From the NCBI RefSeq assembly GCF_003813775.1, contig NZ_RPDH01000003.1, positions 847,032-911,031 of the forward strand: DNA of 64,000 bases, read 5' to 3'. Within the stretch, counting starts at the first letter, position 1, and each line of letters starts with the position of its first letter. This document shows, one piece after another, positions 54,597 through 63,873 of the stretch. The notes below the pieces were generated by a model. The model made no database searches. It was not told the DNA's origin and was given only the letters and a program-made list of their open reading frames with translations. The stretch is from Chitinophaga lutea. GTDB taxonomy: Bacteria > Bacteroidota > Bacteroidia > Chitinophagales > Chitinophagaceae. Position numbers and translations under genes: made by a program.

Positions 54597-57500
54597 ATGA
54601 GAAGAATATTATATCTGAGCATTTTTGTAATACTTTTTTCCCAACCTGCTTATTCGCAGGTTACGGAGCAGGGGCTTGCGCAGGAATTAAGGAAGATACC
54701 TGTTGCTCCTTCGCCGAATGCGTCTGCGTTAGGTAAGTTCGGAGACGTGCCTGTATCGTTAAGCACAGGAATCCCTTCGATATCAATACCATTTTTTAAT
54801 TACCAGGATCAGCAAAAGAGGCTTGCGATGGGAATTTCGTTGTCGTACCATGCGGGAGGGCATAAAGTTGAAGATATGGCCTCGAATGTTGGCCTGGGGT
54901 GGGCGCTCAACGCTGGTGGAGTGGTTTCGCGTACAATGAGGGGGCGCCCGGACGATGATCCGTATGGGTATATTAACACGTCCGTTTTGCCATATCTTAA
55001 TACAGGCGCAAATGCGAGACTGAATTCATATCCCGGGAGTGGAACGCCTATTTCAGAGGGCATTTGCCTGGGAAATTCCAGCGATTACGGAGTTGTAAAA
55101 GAGGTTGCGGAAAATGAAAGGGATGGTGAATGCGATATTTTCACGTTTAATGTTGGTGGTACGACTGGAAAGTTCTTTTTCCGGAAAAATAGCTCCATCC
55201 AACTACTCACCCAGAGCAACATCAAAGTTTCCTTTGAACCAGTGCCGGGCATAAATTTCACAAAAATAGACCGGTTTATCATAATAGATGAAAAAGGGAT
55301 TAAATATATCTTCGATCAAAAGGAAGTTTCTCATGCGGTGAATTCCATTGCGGGCGGGTTCGCTGATCCTGCTTATGTAAGTTCCTGGTATGTTTCGAAA
55401 ATTATTTCAGCCGACGGGCTCGATGAAATTTCCCTGGACTATTATACCACATCGACTGGCCTGATGTATGAAGGGGCATTTTCCGATTCTTACCGGTCGG
55501 ATATTACGCGGACACAAAGCCATGATATATTGAGCGGAACCAATTTTGTGGAAGCTCGAAGGGAAATTTATATGTACGATAGTAAAAAGATAAAATCAAT
55601 CAGTTTCCCTGATAGTACCAGAATTCTGTTTAATTATGGGTTTGCAAGGCTGGATTATGCGGGAGACTATGCGCTCACGGAAATCAGGATCAAGAATCAA
55701 TTGCTTGAAAAGAGCTTCGCATTGAACTACGATCATTTTGAAACGCCTGTGTGTAATTACACGGGATGCGTTCCATCGATTACCCCTTCTCCGAATGATG
55801 GGTACAAACGGCTGAGACTACGGTCCGTAACTGAAAAAAGTGCCGGTAAATCACTGGCGCCCTACACTTTCGAATATAATTCTTTTGCCTTACCGGTAAG
55901 GAACTCTAAAAAGACAGATTGGTGGGGATATTACAATAATGGACAAAGTGTTCCTATGTATCCCCCACATGTACCTGGAAGCGACTATACCACACCGATT
56001 TTTTACGGTGGAGATGCGGTGCCTTCGGAGCAACATGCACAGGCGTGGATATTGGATAAGATTTTTTACCCTACAGGAGGAAATACCAGGTTCGTGTACG
56101 AATTAAACGATGGGTTTAATGAAGGTTCTTATAGAATGGTAGGTGGTTTAAGAGTAAAACGGACGGAGGACTTTGAGCCGGTAACCGGTAAGTTGAATAT
56201 CGCTAATTATACCTACAGAAAGCACGATGGAACGTCTTCCGGTGTTCTTCATAAAAAGCCGATGCATACCTGGTATTGGGCGAGCCGGTATATGAATTAC
56301 CGTGAAGATGAGGGCGATGTTCCATTTTATGAGTACCAGATGAGTGAGACGGCAGCTCCCAGTCAGACCCTTTCTTATTTTAATGGTAGCCCTGTTGTCT
56401 ATACTCGTGTGACCGTCGATAAAAACCAGAACGGTCTGAATAACGGATATTCCGTTCATGAGTTTATTGCTACGCCGCCTAATATGATAAGTGAACAATC
56501 TTTTCCGTTTTTACAGCGTCAGGATATTGAGTGGGCGCAGGGTCTACAGAAGAAAGATTCGGTGTTTGATAGCAATAATTCACTGATTAATACTACGGAA
56601 AACGAGTACGATATTCATATTGAATGCCCGCTGGATATCGATCAGAATTCCCGTAACCTGATTGCGGGCCTGATTCATTTCGATGAGCTTGGGACTTCTA
56701 CAATGAATTTGTTTGCTGTAAGAACGTATGTTATTTGCTTCGGACGTTCGGAGCTCAAGCGGACAATTACGCGGTCATATTCAGCGGGGATGGCTGATTA
56801 TGTTGAAAATATTACGGAGCATACATATGACCCACAATATTTTGTTCCAGTCAAAACGCGTACCCAGAATGGGAAAAGCGAACCTCTGGAAACCAGAATG
56901 TATTATCCATTCAGTTATAATACAACCGGATTCCCGAACCGGACTGCAATGATGAATGCCAACCGGCAGGAAGATATCATCTCAACGGAGCTTTGGATAC
57001 AAAAAGGAACTTCTTTTTTTCTGAAAAAGTCATTGGTGACGGATTATGGGATATTTAACGGTAACCTGCTGAAAGAAGGGAAAACAATTCTATTGGAAAC
57101 AGATGAGCTTTTAAGTGAAGCTACAGTCGGTTCCTTTAATCCTTCGCTTTTGAAAAGGCATCCTGCCTTTAAGGACAATCTGCTCGTGACGGGGTATGAT
57201 GGCAGGGGGCGATATGCCGGAATGGAATATCCTGGTCAGTTGAATTACGCCTTTGTCTGGGGAATCGGCAATAACTATCCGGTGGCGACAGTCAAAAATG
57301 CCAAACTTTCCGATGTTGCTTACACATCGTTCGAAACTGACGGAAGCGGCTATTGGGAGAATATTCAACCTGCCGGTATTGTTTCTGGAGCGGGAGTGTC
57401 CGGCATCCGCTTTTACGAGGGAAGCGGTTTTACCATTTCCCGTTCAGGGCTGGATGCATCAAAAGAATACAAGGTGTCTTACTGGAGCAGAAACGGAGCA

Positions 57501-58385
57501 TATACAGTTTCAGGAACGCAGTCAGGGTGGCCCAGGGAAATGAATGCCGTCGTTGTTAATGGGCAGACCTGGAGGTGCTATCAGCACGTTGTTTCAGGCC
57601 TGGCTAACATAACGGTATCAGGAAGCGGGACGCTGGATGAATTGCGTCTCTGTCCACGGAAGGCGGAAATGACTTCGGTTGCCTACAATCCTCTCACTGG
57701 AGTAAATACCCAGGTTGATGCCAAAGATCTGCTGGTTTACTATGAATACGACGAGTTTTTCAGATTGCGTGTGGTGAAAGATCAGCAGGGTAATATCGTG
57801 AAACAGATATGTTACAACTACGCTAATGCTAAAGATCCATGTTCCACTGATGCCAGTTTGCCCGATTGGCAGCCAACGGGTAATACCAGGTGTAAACCTT
57901 GCACGGCTAACAATGCATATGCCTCCGACAGGCAGGAGCGGGAAGAAAAAGACATGAATCCGCTGAGTGGAACTTACAATACAATGAGGTGGACGGAAAC
58001 CGGCAGGAGCCGCGAATGTTCCGCTCCGGCTGAATGGCAGACACAATCCGTTTTTTGCGAACAGGTTGGCGGTGTGAACACCGGAAATGTAATATCGGTA
58101 CAACGTGACCTGAATCCTTGCAGTGTTACTTATAACCAAACGAGAAATGTGGCCGTGCAGGATCATGCCGCATGTCCGCCACCCGGCTGTAATACCGTGA
58201 ACTGCTCTGGACAGGGAATGAAGTGCGTAAATGGTAATTGTGAAACAGGGGTTAAAATTTATACGGCTTCCGTATTCAATCCGTCGACCGGAATGTACGA
58301 CTGTACATATCATTATGAGTTCAGCGATGGGTCATGGTCTGCTGATTATATGGAGCAATCGGGTGGCGAGTGCCCTATCTTCTAA
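54597..58385 (+). CDS. Large SpvB/TcB-like YD-repeat protein with Cys-rich C-terminus
   Basis: A 1262-residue exported protein (signal about 1-21, ILYLSIFVILFSQPAYS). The N-terminus has the SpvB/TcB-type opening: FGDVPVSLSTGIPSISIPFF, ISLSYHAGGHKVEDM, ASNVGLGWALNAGGVVSR (about 45-115). A long beta-rich body follows. Residues about 914-1000 look like a jelly-roll (VSGIRFYEGSGFTISRSG), then one YD-type repeat (YYEYDEFFRLRVVKDQQGNI, about 1045). The last 200 residues hold about 14 cysteines and two tandem repeats of about 48 residues containing DMNPLSGTYNTMRW and DLNPCSVTYNQTR. It has no RHS core and no toxin tip. GC content and codon use are lower than in neighbouring genes. In Tc toxins such a protein is half of the shell that encloses the toxin; the other half may be the RHS protein two genes downstream. 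Confidence 0.82.
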   Translation: MRRILYLSIFVILFSQPAYSQVTEQGLAQELRKIPVAPSPNASALGKFGDVPVSLSTGIPSISIPFFNYQDQQKRLAMGISLSYHAGGHKVEDMASNVGLGWALNAGGVVSRTMRGRPDDDPYGYINTSVLPYLNTGANARLNSYPGSGTPISEGICLGNSSDYGVVKEVAENERDGECDIFTFNVGGTTGKFFFRKNSSIQLLTQSNIKVSFEPVPGINFTKIDRFIIIDEKGIKYIFDQKEVSHAVNSIAGGFADPAYVSSWYVSKIISADGLDEISLDYYTTSTGLMYEGAFSDSYRSDITRTQSHDILSGTNFVEARREIYMYDSKKIKSISFPDSTRILFNYGFARLDYAGDYALTEIRIKNQLLEKSFALNYDHFETPVCNYTGCVPSITPSPNDGYKRLRLRSVTEKSAGKSLAPYTFEYNSFALPVRNSKKTDWWGYYNNGQSVPMYPPHVPGSDYTTPIFYGGDAVPSEQHAQAWILDKIFYPTGGNTRFVYELNDGFNEGSYRMVGGLRVKRTEDFEPVTGKLNIANYTYRKHDGTSSGVLHKKPMHTWYWASRYMNYREDEGDVPFYEYQMSETAAPSQTLSYFNGSPVVYTRVTVDKNQNGLNNGYSVHEFIATPPNMISEQSFPFLQRQDIEWAQGLQKKDSVFDSNNSLINTTENEYDIHIECPLDIDQNSRNLIAGLIHFDELGTSTMNLFAVRTYVICFGRSELKRTITRSYSAGMADYVENITEHTYDPQYFVPVKTRTQNGKSEPLETRMYYPFSYNTTGFPNRTAMMNANRQEDIISTELWIQKGTSFFLKKSLVTDYGIFNGNLLKEGKTILLETDELLSEATVGSFNPSLLKRHPAFKDNLLVTGYDGRGRYAGMEYPGQLNYAFVWGIGNNYPVATVKNAKLSDVAYTSFETDGSGYWENIQPAGIVSGAGVSGIRFYEGSGFTISRSGLDASKEYKVSYWSRNGAYTVSGTQSGWPREMNAVVVNGQTWRCYQHVVSGLANITVSGSGTLDELRLCPRKAEMTSVAYNPLTGVNTQVDAKDLLVYYEYDEFFRLRVVKDQQGNIVKQICYNYANAKDPCSTDASLPDWQPTGNTRCKPCTANNAYASDRQEREEKDMNPLSGTYNTMRWTETGRSRECSAPAEWQTQSVFCEQVGGVNTGNVISVQRDLNPCSVTYNQTRNVAVQDHAACPPPGCNTVNCSGQGMKCVNGNCETGVKIYTASVFNPSTGMYDCTYHYEFSDGSWSADYMEQSGGECPIF

Positions 58386-58409
58386 TAAGAAATAGTTAAT
58401 ACTATAGGT

Positions 58410-58742
58410 ATGAAAAATGTTTTAATACTTGTTGCGATGCTGTTTTTGGGTACTTCAGCAATGGCTCAAAATGCAGCGGAGCAGCTGTCTCATAAAATCG
58501 CAGATAAAATGAGAGATACCCTTGACCTTCGGACGGAGCAAAGGAACATGATTTATGGGCTGAACATGCAACTTTATCATCAGAAGGCGCAGGCCCGTAG
58601 CGAGTCAAAATCTCCTGATTCTGTCAGGGTAAAGATTCAGCGGATTGAAAATGGCCGCGATTCGCTATACAAAGCTGTGCTGACTGATGCGCAGTACCGG
58701 TTGTATCTTTCCAGAAAACGTAGCCTGATTAACAATAATTAA
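58410..58742 (+). CDS. Small exported Spy/CpxP-like protein (110 aa)
   Basis: A 110-residue protein with a signal peptide (about 1-19, VLILVAMLFLGTSAMAQ). The mature part is entirely helical and charged: HKIADKMRDTLDLRTEQRNM, then a second helix around VRVKIQRIENGRDSLYKAVL, ending with LTDAQYRLYLSRK. The elements LRTEQR and LTDAQY resemble the LTxxQ motifs of Spy/CpxP periplasmic chaperones. It sits between the two very large proteins, 24 bp after one and 12 bp before the other, so it is certainly co-transcribed. It may act as a periplasmic chaperone for them. Family assignment is tentative. Confidence 0.75.
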   Translation: MKNVLILVAMLFLGTSAMAQNAAEQLSHKIADKMRDTLDLRTEQRNMIYGLNMQLYHQKAQARSESKSPDSVRVKIQRIENGRDSLYKAVLTDAQYRLYLSRKRSLINNN

Positions 58743-58754
58743 ACGGAATAATAG

Positions 58755-61700
58755 ATGAGAACTTATTTCCGCATTTTTAAGTACCCAGTACTGTTTTTTT
58801 TGTGCTGCATGCCCCTGGCGGGTATCGGGCAAATCAAGCCAGGTGGCCCCGGTTTACCGACGGCATCTGCCCGGCCCCAGCCGGCAGCCTATCCTTCAGG
58901 TATCAAGGTCAACTACATTCGCACTTGGGAGCCGGCTCGCCCGATTTCCGACCCGAATGCGGTACCTGGTTACACTGATGCCGGTGACGTCCGACAAGCA
59001 ACTCAGTTCCTTGATGGACTGGGCAGACCGCTTCAATCTGTCACCCGGGGGGGGTCCCCGGTTACGGCTCAGGATCCTGCAGGTAAAAAAGACCAGGTCG
59101 CGCCGATTGTGTATGACGACTTCGGCCGGGAGGCGTTTAAATATCTACCGTATGTCTCTACCTCCTCTGACGGACAGTTTAAGCTGTCGCCATTTGTTGA
59201 ACAGGCCGGGTTCCAAAGTGGTCAGCTCCCTGGTGAGTCTGTGTACTATGGTGTCACCGAGTTTGAGAACTCGCCACTTAATCGCGTTGTAAAAGACCTT
59301 TCACCGGGTAACAGCTGGGCAGGAAGTGGGAAGGGTGTTTCTTCCCAATACCTTGTGAATACTCCCGGAGATGCAGTGAAAATCTGGCGGATAGGGTTTG
59401 GTGCTGCTGATTATCCCGTTGCGGATGCGGCAGATTATGTGGGAGGACAGTTATATAAAAATATCTCCAAAGACGAGGACGACCATGAGGTAGTAGAGTT
59501 TAAGGATAAGGAAGGCCAGGTGATACTGAAGAAAGTGCAGCTCACTGCCACTGCGGGCAGCGGCGGGCATACCGGTTGGCTTTCTACTTACTACGTATAT
59601 GACGATCTGGGTAACCTGCGGTTTGTCATTCCTCCCAAAGCGGTGGAATACCTTGAGGCCAATAGCTGGAGCCTGGCCGACGCTGATATCCGCAAGGAGC
59701 TCTGCTTCCGTTATTTGTACGATGGCCGCAAACGGATGATCGTTAAACAGGTGCCGGGTGCGGAGCCGGTGGAGATGGTGTACGATGTGCGCGACCGGCT
59801 GGTGTTCAGCCAGGATGGCAAGTTGCGGGCGGACAGCAAGTGGCTGACCACTTTCTATGATGAACTGAACCGGCCGGTAATGACGGCGCTGTACACAACA
59901 ACTCAAACCCGCGATCAGCTGCAAACGGCCATGAATGGAGCCGTTACCTCGCAAACGATCACCCATGAGATTAAGGTGCCTGGTAACCTGGTAGTGAACA
60001 GCCACGATGGGCGCCCGCTATACCAGGCGGGCCAATCCATTGAGTTTACTAATGGTTTTGACAGCAATACCGGGGAGTTCGATACGGAGCTCAACGTCAG
60101 CAGTACTTTGACTACGGAAACCATCTACGCTACCAATCCGCTGCCGAGCCTTGATCAGAACCAGCTATTCCCGTTAACGTATACTTATTACGATACATAC
60201 GGCTATCCCGGCAAAAAGACCGAACAGGCCGGTTTGTTGAGCGGTATCCCGTACAGTGGCACCGCCCACACCGATGCCCAGCCTATCAGCAGCCAGACGC
60301 ATGGGCTGGTGACGGGAACTAAGGTGCGGCTACTGGAAGGCAACGGGGCGAATGACCGCTGGCTGACCACTACGACCTACTACGATGCCAAAGGCCGGGT
60401 GCGGCAGGTGCTGGCCGATAATGCAACGGGTGGGGAAGACATTGTATCCAATCTTTACAACTTCACCGGTCAGTTGCTGACCAGTTCGGCCATCTACCGC
60501 AACCCTTCGGCCGCCCAGACGCCGGAGATCAAGCTGTTGACGATGATGGAATACGACCATGGCGGGCGGCTGCTGACGGTGAGCAAAAAGGTAGGGGATA
60601 ATGGTGCTATCGTCAAAATCGCCACTAACCAGTACGACGCCCTGGGTCAGTTGAAGACCAAAACGTTTAAAAGCAGCGCTGGCGCGGATATTGAAACGCT
60701 TACCTACGATTATAACATCCGTGGCTGGCTCAAAGCGATCAACAAAGCCTATGTGGACGGTGGTACGGGTAATTACTTCGGCCAGGAGTTGAGCTATGAC
60801 TATGGCTTTTCCACCAATCGTTTCAACGGCAACATCGCCGGCATCAAATGGCGAGGCTCCAAAGCCCCTGATGTCAAATACGCCTATGGCTATGATTACG
60901 ACGCCGCCAACCGGCTGCTGAAGGGAGACTTCACCGTCAGTAACGCCTGGGAGCAGAACTACAATCCCAGTGCCCAGGTCAACTATGACGTCAAGATGGG
61001 CGATGACGGTCTAACGCAGACGAACGCCTACGATGCCAATGGCAACATCCTGCGGATGCGGCAGTGGGGCGAGACGGCTCCTAACACGAGCAGCAAGATC
61101 GATGACCTGGCCTATGTGAACCAGCTGAATGGCAAGTTCAGCAACAAACTGCAGTCTGTCACGGAAAGCGGTTCCAATCCCAACCCCTCGCTGGGAGATT
61201 TTAAGGAACTCACCCCCGGGCAGGGCATTGATTACACCTACGACCTCAACGGCAACATGATCACCGATGCCAACAAAGGCATCAGCCAGATTACCTATAA
61301 TCACCTGAACCTGCCGGAACTGATCACCATCACCGGCAAAGGCACTATCCGTTATGTGTACGATGCCGCTGGTATCAAACACCGCAAAACGGTCACGGAC
61401 AATACTGGTGGCCAAACGCAGATCACCACCACGGCCTACAATGGCGGATTGGTGTATGAACGCGACAGCCTGCGGCTGATCAGCCATGAAGAAGGCCGCA
61501 TCCGGCTGAACTACCCAACAAATCAGCCGGTAACATATACTTACGACTATTTTGTAAAAGACCACCTGGGCAACATCCGTATGGTGCTGACGGAGGGCAG
61601 CCAGCAGCAGTTGTACCTGGCCAGCATGGAAACGGAACGTTCCGCCACTGAAAACGCCCTGTTCAGCAACATCGAATCGAGCCGGAGCGTCAAACCTGCC

Positions 61701-63239
61701 GGGTATCCGCAGGATGCTACCGCCGGTTCAGAGAACAAGCAGGTGGCCAAACTCAATGGCCAGCACCCGGACAAACGGGTAGGGCCATCGCTGGTGCTAA
61801 GGGTGATGGCGGGCGATACGATCTCCATCGGAGCCAAAGCGTTTTATAAATCCATCGGCACCAAACAGGATAAATCACTGGTACCGGTAGCCGACATGGC
61901 AGCCTCCCTTATCCGCGCGTTCGGCAGTGGCCAGCCGGGCAGCAGCCAGAAGGAAGTAGCCACGGAAGGCGCCGGCCGTACCCCGTTCAATGACCAGTTC
62001 ATCAACGATGGTTACCAGCGGATGAAGGAGAAGGAGCCCGCCGACCCGGCACAGGCCAACCGCCCGAAAGCCTACCTGAATTTTGCATTGTTTGATGATC
62101 GGTTTAACTTAGTGGAAGATAACAGCGGGGTGAAGCAGGTGAAGGCGGAGCCGGACCAGTTGCAGACACTGGCGCAGGACAGGATGGTGATGAAGAGCAG
62201 CGGTTACCTGTATGTCTACACCAGCAACGAAACCCCGCAGGATGTGTTCTTTGATAATTTGACTGTCTTGAACAGCCCGGGGCCGGTGCTGGAGGAGACG
62301 CATTATTATCCGTTTGGGTTGACCATGGCCGGGATTAGCGCCAAAGCCGTAGGGCAACTCGAAAATAAGCAGCAAAAGTTCCAGGGACAACCGTTCGATG
62401 ACGAGCTAGAGCTACAGTGGTATGGATTCAAATACAGGAACCATGACCCGCAAATAGGGCGATTTATACAGATTGACCCACTGTCGGATAAATATGTATA
62501 TAATTCTACATACGCCTTTTCCGAGAACAAAGTAACAGCGCATGTTGAGTTGGAAGGACTAGAAAGCGTAAGTATACAGGGGATAGTGAACCAGATTTGG
62601 AATTCATTGGGAATTTCTAAGAGTTACAGTGGGAAAGAGTTTGCACAAGATTTAGGAGAAGCTGCCAAAAGACCTGAGCCCTATATTGGTGCTGTTGAAA
62701 TGGTAGGACAAGCTACCGTACTTTCTTTAGTGGCAGTAATGACGGAGGGAGTCGGTTCCGGAAGTCTTTTTACTACAGGTGTTCGAAACATGAGAAATAC
62801 CGCTTCTCCATTTAAAGCAGGTCGGTCGCCCCTTATAGCAGAGGGTCAAGTATCGAGAGCGGCGGGAGCAGAGGCGGGAGTTGCGACAGGGGCGGAAGCT
62901 GGAATAGGAGAGGCTAGCGCCGCTTCGAATGGAATACAATTAACCAAAAAGACTTTTGGGCATACGTTCACAACTCACGGTGAAGATATGACCAACTTTT
63001 TAATTAATAGGGCAAAAGGCTCAGGTATGGCACAAGGCCAATTCTTAGACAATCAAAAAGCTGCCCAATTTATTTTAGATAATGTAAGTGAAACTGCTAA
63101 TGGAGCTTTAAATTTACCTATGCCAAATGGCTTTCCTGCAAGGGTTATTATGCCTGATGGGACATTTAAGGCTGCTACGCACATACGACTAGTGCCCAGC
63201 GGTGGCGGTGTTAAAACAGCTTATCCATTAATTCCTTGA
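58755..63239 (+). CDS. DUF6443/RHS-repeat polymorphic toxin with C-terminal RNase-like domain
   Basis: A 1494-residue exported protein (signal about 1-26, YPVLFFLCCMPLAGIG). Residues about 35-190 are DUF6443 (VNYIRTWEPARPISDPNAVP, TQFLDGLGRPLQSVTRGGSP). A long series of YD repeats follows (about 270-930), then the RHS core: KDHLGNIRMVL (about 935), HYYPFGLTM (about 1183) and RNHDPQIGRFIQIDPLSDKY (about 1229-1248). After YAFSENKVTAHVELEGLE comes a variable tip. Its last 100 residues (GHTFTTHGED about 1400; FLDNQKAAQFIL; AATHIRLVPSGGGVKTAYPL) have the layout of small BECR-fold ribonuclease toxins, with His pairs as candidate catalytic residues. Base composition falls at the tip. An eight-G run lies at residues 98-100. 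The immunity gene is 10 bp downstream. Delivery route is not encoded here. Confidence 0.9.
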   Translation: MRTYFRIFKYPVLFFLCCMPLAGIGQIKPGGPGLPTASARPQPAAYPSGIKVNYIRTWEPARPISDPNAVPGYTDAGDVRQATQFLDGLGRPLQSVTRGGSPVTAQDPAGKKDQVAPIVYDDFGREAFKYLPYVSTSSDGQFKLSPFVEQAGFQSGQLPGESVYYGVTEFENSPLNRVVKDLSPGNSWAGSGKGVSSQYLVNTPGDAVKIWRIGFGAADYPVADAADYVGGQLYKNISKDEDDHEVVEFKDKEGQVILKKVQLTATAGSGGHTGWLSTYYVYDDLGNLRFVIPPKAVEYLEANSWSLADADIRKELCFRYLYDGRKRMIVKQVPGAEPVEMVYDVRDRLVFSQDGKLRADSKWLTTFYDELNRPVMTALYTTTQTRDQLQTAMNGAVTSQTITHEIKVPGNLVVNSHDGRPLYQAGQSIEFTNGFDSNTGEFDTELNVSSTLTTETIYATNPLPSLDQNQLFPLTYTYYDTYGYPGKKTEQAGLLSGIPYSGTAHTDAQPISSQTHGLVTGTKVRLLEGNGANDRWLTTTTYYDAKGRVRQVLADNATGGEDIVSNLYNFTGQLLTSSAIYRNPSAAQTPEIKLLTMMEYDHGGRLLTVSKKVGDNGAIVKIATNQYDALGQLKTKTFKSSAGADIETLTYDYNIRGWLKAINKAYVDGGTGNYFGQELSYDYGFSTNRFNGNIAGIKWRGSKAPDVKYAYGYDYDAANRLLKGDFTVSNAWEQNYNPSAQVNYDVKMGDDGLTQTNAYDANGNILRMRQWGETAPNTSSKIDDLAYVNQLNGKFSNKLQSVTESGSNPNPSLGDFKELTPGQGIDYTYDLNGNMITDANKGISQITYNHLNLPELITITGKGTIRYVYDAAGIKHRKTVTDNTGGQTQITTTAYNGGLVYERDSLRLISHEEGRIRLNYPTNQPVTYTYDYFVKDHLGNIRMVLTEGSQQQLYLASMETERSATENALFSNIESSRSVKPAGYPQDATAGSENKQVAKLNGQHPDKRVGPSLVLRVMAGDTISIGAKAFYKSIGTKQDKSLVPVADMAASLIRAFGSGQPGSSQKEVATEGAGRTPFNDQFINDGYQRMKEKEPADPAQANRPKAYLNFALFDDRFNLVEDNSGVKQVKAEPDQLQTLAQDRMVMKSSGYLYVYTSNETPQDVFFDNLTVLNSPGPVLEETHYYPFGLTMAGISAKAVGQLENKQQKFQGQPFDDELELQWYGFKYRNHDPQIGRFIQIDPLSDKYVYNSTYAFSENKVTAHVELEGLESVSIQGIVNQIWNSLGISKSYSGKEFAQDLGEAAKRPEPYIGAVEMVGQATVLSLVAVMTEGVGSGSLFTTGVRNMRNTASPFKAGRSPLIAEGQVSRAAGAEAGVATGAEAGIGEASAASNGIQLTKKTFGHTFTTHGEDMTNFLINRAKGSGMAQGQFLDNQKAAQFILDNVSETANGALNLPMPNGFPARVIMPDGTFKAATHIRLVPSGGGVKTAYPLIP
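59047..59054 (+). repeat. Poly-G tract inside the RHS toxin gene
   Basis: Eight consecutive G, flanked by CCC and by TCCCC, encode Arg98-Gly99-Gly100 of the toxin protein. Loss of one G would shift translation to a frame that stops at 59292, giving a product of about 180 residues. Such runs can drive on/off switching, which is inference here. Confidence 0.6.
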
Positions 63240-63249
63240 ATACTGTGTT

Positions 63250-63621
63250 ATGATTTTAAGAAAAGAAATAGTAGAGCACGTTAGTAAGGAACTGTCATTG
63301 CCTTTTACAGGTACAGAGCAAGATTGGGATATTGAAATGGCAGACCAGAGAAGAGTTGATGAGTTTGTTGCGTATTATAAAGAAAATGATTTATCTAAAG
63401 AAGTGAAATATGCAATAATGTCTCTTATACTTGCTTCTTATGATGATTTTTTGAATGAGAAGGATTTAGACAAAGATAACAAGTGGAATGAGATTAAAGT
63501 AATATTGAAATCCGAAAAAGAAATTTTTACTAATTTGATTAACTATTGGTCAGTTGGTACTGAGACAGCAAACGTATTCAGGATAACACCTCTCATAAGA
63601 GAAGTCAAAGCTATAGATTAG
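63250..63621 (+). CDS. Probable immunity protein of the RHS toxin (123 aa)
   Basis: A 123-residue acidic helical protein without signal peptide, as expected for a cytosolic immunity factor. Features include LSLPFTGTEQDWDIEMADQR, a central helix AIMSLILASYDDFLNEKDLD, and NYWSVGTETANVFRITPLIR. I recall no named family with certainty, but short proteins of this form occur beside Bacteroidota RHS toxins. The gene begins 10 bp after the toxin stop codon, shares its low GC content, and is followed by a strong terminator, which ends the operon. If correct, it neutralises the RNase-like tip by direct binding. Confidence 0.8.
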   Translation: MILRKEIVEHVSKELSLPFTGTEQDWDIEMADQRRVDEFVAYYKENDLSKEVKYAIMSLILASYDDFLNEKDLDKDNKWNEIKVILKSEKEIFTNLINYWSVGTETANVFRITPLIREVKAID

Positions 63622-63641
63622 CTGACTTTATCTAATTTAGT

Positions 63642-63683
63642 AAACGACACAGCCCGTGCAGATCGCGCGGGCTGTGTCGTTTT
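63642..63683 (+). terminator. Strong terminator at the end of the toxin operon
   Basis: ACGACACAGCCCG and CGGGCTGTGTCGT form a 13-bp stem with an 11-base loop, followed by T. It lies about 20 bp after the immunity gene. Confidence 0.92.
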
Positions 63684-63752
63684 ACGCATATGCCTTACGC
63701 GCTTTCATATTACACAAATAGGTCCAAATTTAAAAAGAAGTAATTTTTTACC

Positions 63753-63782
63753 AACAGCAAAGCCTGCGCAGGCTTTGCTGTT
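63753..63782. terminator. Long palindrome, probable bidirectional terminator
   Basis: AACAGCAAAGCCTG and CAGGCTTTGCTGTT are perfect 14-bp arms separated by two bases. The 307-bp gap 63622-63928 holds this, the terminator at 63642 and the left end of the IS element, and no gene. Confidence 0.6.
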
Positions 63783-63873
63783 ATTATGAGTTAAAAGCTT
63801 TTTTAGCCTTGGTATTTTGGATAATGTTGTCGATTAGAAAATATACTTTCTCTTTGGTGTCTTCGTGAGACTA

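Noticed and set aside
54597..63239. Type IX secretion sorting domain on the two large proteins
   Set aside because: Neither C-terminus has a visible T9SS sorting domain: one ends in a Cys-rich tail and the other in the toxin.
49457..63621. Contractile injection system or prophage
   Set aside because: Only fibre-like tips are present; no sheath, tube, baseplate, ATPase, capsid or integrase genes were found.
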